A DNA stretch of 52,441 nt from an uncultured Oscillospiraceae bacterium. GTDB lineage: Bacteria; Bacillota; Clostridia; Oscillospirales; Ruminococcaceae. The notes beneath the pieces are model-generated. The model worked only from the letters and a program-made list of their open reading frames with translations, ran no database searches and was not told the origin of the DNA. This document shows, piece by piece, positions 49,296 through 52,441 of this stretch. Location: assembly GCA_910587135.1 (NCBI GenBank), contig CAJULF010000019.1, positions 1 to 52,441 on the forward strand. The letters are read 5' to 3'. Position 1 is the stretch's first letter; each line of letters opens with the position of its first letter. The position numbers were made by a program, and so were the translations under genes.

Positions 49296-50027
49296 ATGAA
49301 CAGCGAATACGATAACGATAAATTTTTTGAAGAATATTCTAAAATGTCACGCAGCAAAGTCGGGCTAAATGCCGCGGGGGAATGGCATCAGTTAAGGTTA
49401 CTGTTTCCGCCGCTCCGAGGGAAAAATGTTCTTGATCTGGGGTGCGGGTACGGTTGGCACTGTATGTTTTCCGCGGAAAACGGAGCGTCGCGGGTGCTTG
49501 GGATTGATTTAAGCCATAAAATGATTGAGGAAGCCCAAAGGCGAAATATGAACAGTAAAATTGAATACCGTGTTTGTGGAATGGAAGAGTACGAATATCC
49601 GGAAAATATGTGGGACTGCGTTATTTCGAATTTGGCATTGCATTATATCAAGAATATAGAGCATATATTCCAAAAGGTGTACAGAACGCTGAAACCAAAC
49701 GGGGTATTTGTTCTTAATATTGAACATCCCGTTTTTACCGCGGGAATCGGACAAGATTGGATTTACAGCAAGGACGTAAAGCCGCAATATTGGGCAATAG
49801 ATAATTACTTTATATCGGGGGAACGAAGGACACACTTTTTAGGGTGTGATGTGGTAAAACAGCATCATACGCTTACTCAGATACTTATGGGACTGTTGAA
49901 CAATGGATTTGAACTTGAAACAGTAGAGGAGGCGAAGCCGCCTAAAGAAATGATGAATATCCCCGGAATGGAAGATGAGCTGCGCCGTCCGATGATGTTA
50001 CTGGTCAAGGCAATAGTTAAAGAATAA
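49296..50027 (+). CDS. class I SAM-dependent methyltransferase
   Basis: The 243 residues show V-L-D-L-G-C-G-Y-G-W-H (motif I), V-L-G-I-D-L-S (motif II), W-D-C-V-I-S-N-L-A-L-H-Y (motif IV region) and L-K-P-N-G-V-F-V-L (motif VI). This is the general small-molecule methyltransferase fold; the substrate is not predictable. ATG 49296 has AGGAGG at 49283; GTG 49290 would overlap it. The gene is monocistronic or followed by the Nudix gene. Confidence 0.85.
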   Translation: MNSEYDNDKFFEEYSKMSRSKVGLNAAGEWHQLRLLFPPLRGKNVLDLGCGYGWHCMFSAENGASRVLGIDLSHKMIEEAQRRNMNSKIEYRVCGMEEYEYPENMWDCVISNLALHYIKNIEHIFQKVYRTLKPNGVFVLNIEHPVFTAGIGQDWIYSKDVKPQYWAIDNYFISGERRTHFLGCDVVKQHHTLTQILMGLLNNGFELETVEEAKPPKEMMNIPGMEDELRRPMMLLVKAIVKE

Positions 50028-50062
50028 GTGAAAATGCAAAATGTTTTTATACAATAACCTAA

Positions 50063-50078
50063 TATGGAATGTTCCATA
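50063..50078. promoter_or_regulatory. palindromic site before the Nudix gene
   Basis: TATGGAA and TTCCATA are separated by two bases, 20 bases ahead of the Nudix start. It could be an operator; a TACAAT at 50050 just upstream lacks a good -35 box. Confidence 0.35.
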
Positions 50079-50097
50079 AAAAGCAAAGGAGAGTAAT

Positions 50098-50619
50098 ATG
50101 CTGATAAACTATTGTATGCAGTGCGGGAAAGCTCTTGTAAATAAATCCGTCGGCGACGAGGGAGAACAGAAATATTGTCCCAAATGTGAAAAATTTTATT
50201 TTGATAATCCCGCGTGCTGTGTACTGGCGGCGATAATAAACGAGCGCGGCGAGGTTCTGCTGCTTAAGCAGAATTACATTTCGGAAAAGTATGTTCTCTG
50301 TTCGGGCTGCATGAAAAAGGGGGATACTCCCGAATCGGCGGTCTGCCGGGAGGTCTTTGAGGAAACGGGGCAGAGAGTCTTGTCCTGCGAATATATAGGC
50401 GGGTATTATTTTGAGCCGAAAAATTTGTTTATGCTTGGATTTGCGGCATATGTTAATGCGGAAAGCTTCGGAAACTCCAAAGAGGTAGACGGGCTGACCC
50501 GGGCTGATTTGGAAAGCGCCGCGGGAATGGTTGAGCGTGAGAATAATTTATCAGGAATACATCTTGATAACTGTATTGCTTATATGAAAAAACAAAAATC
50601 TGAACAATGGAGAGGGTAG
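50098..50619 (+). CDS. Nudix hydrolase with N-terminal zinc ribbon
   Basis: A 173-residue protein. A zinc ribbon (C-M-Q-C-G-K and C-P-K-C) precedes a Nudix domain with the box G-x5-D-T-P-E-S-A-V-C-R-E-V-F-E-E-T-G, where the first acidic position is Asp in place of Glu. The combination resembles a short NudC-like NADH pyrophosphatase without its N-terminal domain, but other nucleotide diphosphates are possible. AAAGGAG precedes ATG 50098. Confidence 0.85.
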   Translation: MLINYCMQCGKALVNKSVGDEGEQKYCPKCEKFYFDNPACCVLAAIINERGEVLLLKQNYISEKYVLCSGCMKKGDTPESAVCREVFEETGQRVLSCEYIGGYYFEPKNLFMLGFAAYVNAESFGNSKEVDGLTRADLESAAGMVERENNLSGIHLDNCIAYMKKQKSEQWRG

Positions 50620-50620
50620 A

Positions 50621-50653
50621 ATGTTTGAAAATATAACTAAGGGCGGGCTTTGA
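50621..50653 (+). pseudogene. possible truncated gene start
   Basis: GGAGAGGG and ATG 50621 give MFENITKGGL then TGA. A good ribosome site with only ten codons, just before a terminator and a convergent gene, suggests a gene start cut off by deletion. It may also be meaningless. Confidence 0.25.
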
Positions 50654-50710
50654 CATTATTGCCCAATCCGAACCAAACGCGGTAATGATAACGTCGAAAA
50701 TATAAAAATT

Positions 50711-50745
50711 TCCCCGCGGCTCTTGTCAGCCGCGGGAATTTTTAT
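50711..50745. terminator. bidirectional terminator overlapping the XRE gene end
   Basis: CCCGCGGCT (50713-50721) and AGCCGCGGG (50728-50736) form a perfect 9-bp stem with AATTT/T-rich flanks on both sides, so it can end transcription from either strand. The stop codon of the minus-strand XRE gene lies within the hairpin. Confidence 0.82.
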
Positions 50746-51070
50746 TATGTTCTCCGGAAAGGACTTTCGCTCTTTCCACAACCTGCCCCTTTTCAAATTC
50801 GTCCAAAGCGCGGAATATTGAGATAAGCTCACATTCCCGCGGGCTGAGCGAAGTATCTCCTCCTTGTTTTCCCGAAGAAATTCCTGCAATATAGTCGATA
50901 GACACGTTATAATATTTTGCCAGCTGTACCGCGATATTAAGCGGCAGCTCCCTCTCTCCCCTTTCGTATCTTCCGTATTGGGTAAGCTGCATTGAAAGCT
51001 CCTCCGCGATGTCAGACTGGTTTTTATCCGAATCCTCGCGCAGATCTCTTATCCTTTTATAGTAGCTCAA
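50726..51070 (-). CDS. XRE-family helix-turn-helix repressor
   Basis: A DNA-binding protein of 114 residues from TTG 51070 (124 if read from ATG 51100). The HTH is R-I-R-D-L-R-E-D-S-D-K-N-Q-S-D-I-A-E-E-L with Y-G-R-Y-E-R-G-E-R-E-L-P and Y-Y-N-V-S-I-D-Y-I-A-G, the usual Cro/CI pattern. The C-terminus is a short helical tail. TTG 51070 follows GGTGAT, and a TATAAT at 51109-51104 would start the transcript past ATG 51100, which favours the shorter form. It is divergent from the zinc-ribbon relics and likely binds the two palindromes between them. Confidence 0.85.
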   Translation of the reverse strand: MSYYKRIRDLREDSDKNQSDIAEELSMQLTQYGRYERGERELPLNIAVQLAKYYNVSIDYIAGISSGKQGGDTSLSPRECELISIFRALDEFEKGQVVERAKVLSGEHNKNSRG

Positions 51071-51103
51071 TAATATCACCGTCCGGATATATTTTTTCAT
51101 TTA

Positions 51104-51109
51104 TTATAA
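51104..51109 (-). promoter_or_regulatory. -10 box of the XRE gene
   Basis: TATAAT on the minus strand (51109-51104). The best -35 candidate TTGTCA lies 21 bases upstream, too far for a strong promoter, so activation or a weak promoter is likely. Confidence 0.4.
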
Positions 51110-51128
51110 CAAAAAATACTGTTTGGTA

Positions 51129-51157
51129 TTGACAAGCTCACCTTTTGGTGCTATAAT
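51129..51157 (+). promoter_or_regulatory. promoter of the zinc-ribbon relic operon
   Basis: TTGACA (51129-51134), 17-base spacer, TATAAT (51152-51157), perfect consensus, overlapped by operator palindromes. Confidence 0.8.
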
Positions 51158-51181
51158 ATCATAAAATAACACCATAAGGTG
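51139..51181. promoter_or_regulatory. two CACC-N4-GGTG operators
   Basis: CACCTTTTGGTG (51139-51150) lies inside the promoter spacer and CACCATAAGGTG (51170-51181) just after the transcription start. Their centres are 31 bases apart, about three helical turns. This is the arrangement expected for cooperative repression by the adjacent XRE protein. Confidence 0.7.
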
Positions 51182-51202
51182 TAAAAAAGAGGGAGAAGAA
51201 TT

Positions 51203-51659
51203 ATGTTTTGCTCAAAATGCGGCAAAGAGATTCAAAACGGTTAAAATTGTTGTACATATTGCGGCGCACAGCAGGTCAAAGCTGCCACGCAACCGAACAA
51301 GACCGTGGTAGCGGTAATAATTGTTGCTGCGGTGTTTCTTGCCGCGGTCATATTCGGGTTTGTCGCGGCGAAAGGCGGTTCGGGACTTTTGGGTACATGG
51401 GAGTATATAGCCGACCCATATGCGGGAGGTTATGATTACACTATCTGAATTAAATTCCGATGGTATCTGCATAATTTATGAATATGGCAGAGTTCCCTAT
51501 TCCGCGACCTATACGAGAAACGACGATGGAATGTATGTCATATCGAGCCTTTTTACATCAACCGTTTTCGGTGCATGGAAGATTCGTAAGGACGGCAGTG
51601 ATCTTATAATATCAGGTTCGGGTTTGGGCAGCGAGTCAAGATTTACAAGAGTTTATTAA
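51203..51659 (+). pseudogene. decayed zinc-ribbon membrane protein gene
   Basis: From ATG 51203 (GGGAGAAG upstream) the frame reads MFCSKCGKEIQNG, then TAA. It continues in the same frame as NCCTYCGAQQ, which is exactly the second half of a zinc ribbon. A membrane helix (V-V-A-V-I-I-V-A-A-V-F-L-A-A-V-I-F-G-F) and L-L-G-T-W-E-Y-I-A-D follow. It stops at TGA near 51448, and the expected end of the protein (I-C-I-I-Y-E-Y-G-R-V-P-Y-S-A-T-Y to 51659) is in another frame. So one nonsense change and one frameshift break an otherwise recognisable gene of about 150 codons, unless the sequence has errors. Confidence 0.75.
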
Positions 51660-51671
51660 AGGAGAATAATT

Positions 51672-52371
51672 ATGAGCTTTTTTCAAAATATTTCGCGGAA
51701 CGTTACCCGCACAATAAGGACAAGATCTGATATATACATACAAATATATGCTGCAGCATTCTCATGCCCGTTATTTGGATCTGGTGATGCCTTTTAATTT
51801 GACGCGCGAAGCGCTCATCAAGGATAAGATATGTGAAATGTCATACGAAAAGGCGGTTGGAATAGGACTTGATATGAAACGCGATGAAGCGGATCTCGAT
51901 AAGCTTCTGGATACTGTGCTTAAAATCTATCTGCGCGAGGAACAGGAAAATCTGACCAAAGTCAGCGCGCTGCAGGCGGAAACAAGAAAACTTGATGAGA
52001 TTTTTAACGAAATTCTGAATCAATTATACGAAAATGTAACAGCTATCGGCTTTGAAATAAACATAGACGATGTGCCAACAGATTTGAATATCCGGAATAA
52101 TAAATATAACGACATAAACGAAACCCAAGCAGTTCTGGAGATCGCTTATGAAAAAGCGAGAGGCATAATAGAGGATAAAGTTTGGGAAAATGCGCCTAAA
52201 ACTGTCTCAAAGGATATCAACGCCGCTCAGGTAATCGGCACAATAACTGACAATGTTAAGAAGATTCATGGAATTAATATTATTTTTTTGATTGCCGCTA
52301 TCATAGGGCAAATAGCAGTTGTGGTTATTTCCATAATCGGAGCTCAAAAAATAAAATATGCATATATGTGA
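51672..52371 (+). pseudogene. hypothetical gene, probably frameshifted
   Basis: ATG 51672 with GGAGAA upstream reads MSFFQNISRNVTRTIRTRSD and soon stops. The long open part (51748-52371, 207 codons) is in a different frame and has no ribosome site at its first ATG. The latter encodes a helical, charged protein (K-D-K-I-C-E-M-S-Y-E-K-A-V-G-I-G-L-D, repeated in type as L-E-I-A-Y-E-K-A-R-G-I) with a C-terminal membrane helix. A frameshift near 51725-51750 would join them. Family not recognised. Confidence 0.5.
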
Positions 52372-52409
52372 TGATGGGGGCTATGCCCCATATGCACTAA
52401 CTTAGCCTC

Positions 52410-52438
52410 TTGCCAAATCAATAAAAATATGCTATAAT
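52410..52438 (+). promoter_or_regulatory. promoter reading off the right edge
   Basis: TTGCCA (52410-52415), 17-base spacer, TATAAT (52433-52438). The gene it serves lies beyond the window. A TGGGG/CCCCA hairpin at about 52376-52390 may end the previous gene. Confidence 0.65.
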
Positions 52439-52441
52439 AAA

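Overview
The window looks like a chromosomal stretch of a spore-forming, low-to-mid GC Firmicute of the Ruminococcus/Oscillospiraceae type. The evidence is a Gram-positive division and cell wall (dcw) cluster beginning with mraZ-rsmH-ftsL-PBP, spmA/spmB and a sigK-like sporulation sigma factor, dockerin-bearing secreted proteins, strong AGGAGG-type ribosome binding sites, and TTGACA/TATAAT promoters, nearly all with 17-bp spacers. No rRNA, tRNA, CRISPR array or intact insertion sequence was seen.

Layout. 1-4.3 kb: metabolic and hypothetical genes (zinc-ribbon protein, galT, a DUF1349-like protein, and an acetyltransferase fused in frame to a cytidine deaminase-like enzyme). 4.8-14.9 kb: a polyamine locus with speD, an Arg/Lys/Orn decarboxylase, two tandem DUF4375 paralogs, speE, a carboxynorspermidine dehydrogenase-like gene, and nspC followed by an SMI1/KNR4-TPR protein. 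It encodes both known routes to spermidine (decarboxylated SAM, and aspartate semialdehyde via carboxyspermidine). It is interrupted at 10.6-12.5 kb by accessory genes, a truncated VOC gene and a MITE-like element. 15.5-31.4 kb: dcw cluster mraZ, rsmH, ftsL, PBP with PASTA domains, murE, murF, mraY, ftsW, murG, murA, ftsQ, ftsZ, without murC, murD, murB or ftsA. 31.7-37.1 kb: secreted or membrane proteins, including a large zinc-finger protein with five 30-residue repeats and a very abundant-looking SPNTG surface protein. 37.2-41.9 kb: AbrB-type regulator (minus strand), spmA, spmB, a membrane protein and a PstS-like lipoprotein with an extra domain. 42.0-48.1 kb (minus): a two-gene operon of a 1696-residue M60 metallopeptidase with dockerin and a smaller dockerin protein. 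48.3-52.4 kb: sigK, a methyltransferase, a Nudix hydrolase, an XRE repressor divergent from decayed zinc-ribbon genes, and two palindromic operators.

The most notable unexplained structure is a family of about eight palindromic intergenic repeats (4.4-27.5 kb). Full copies can fold into a three-way junction: an outer stem enclosing two hairpins. The stem sequences differ between copies while pairing is kept. Several copies sit inside the dcw and polyamine gene strings, and some end right at the downstream ribosome binding site. A second candidate is a long structured element with a T-tract between ftsL and the PBP gene. Others are the CACC-N4-GGTG operator pair and the DUF4375 pair inside the polyamine operon. 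All family calls rest on reading motifs in the sequence; no database search was possible.
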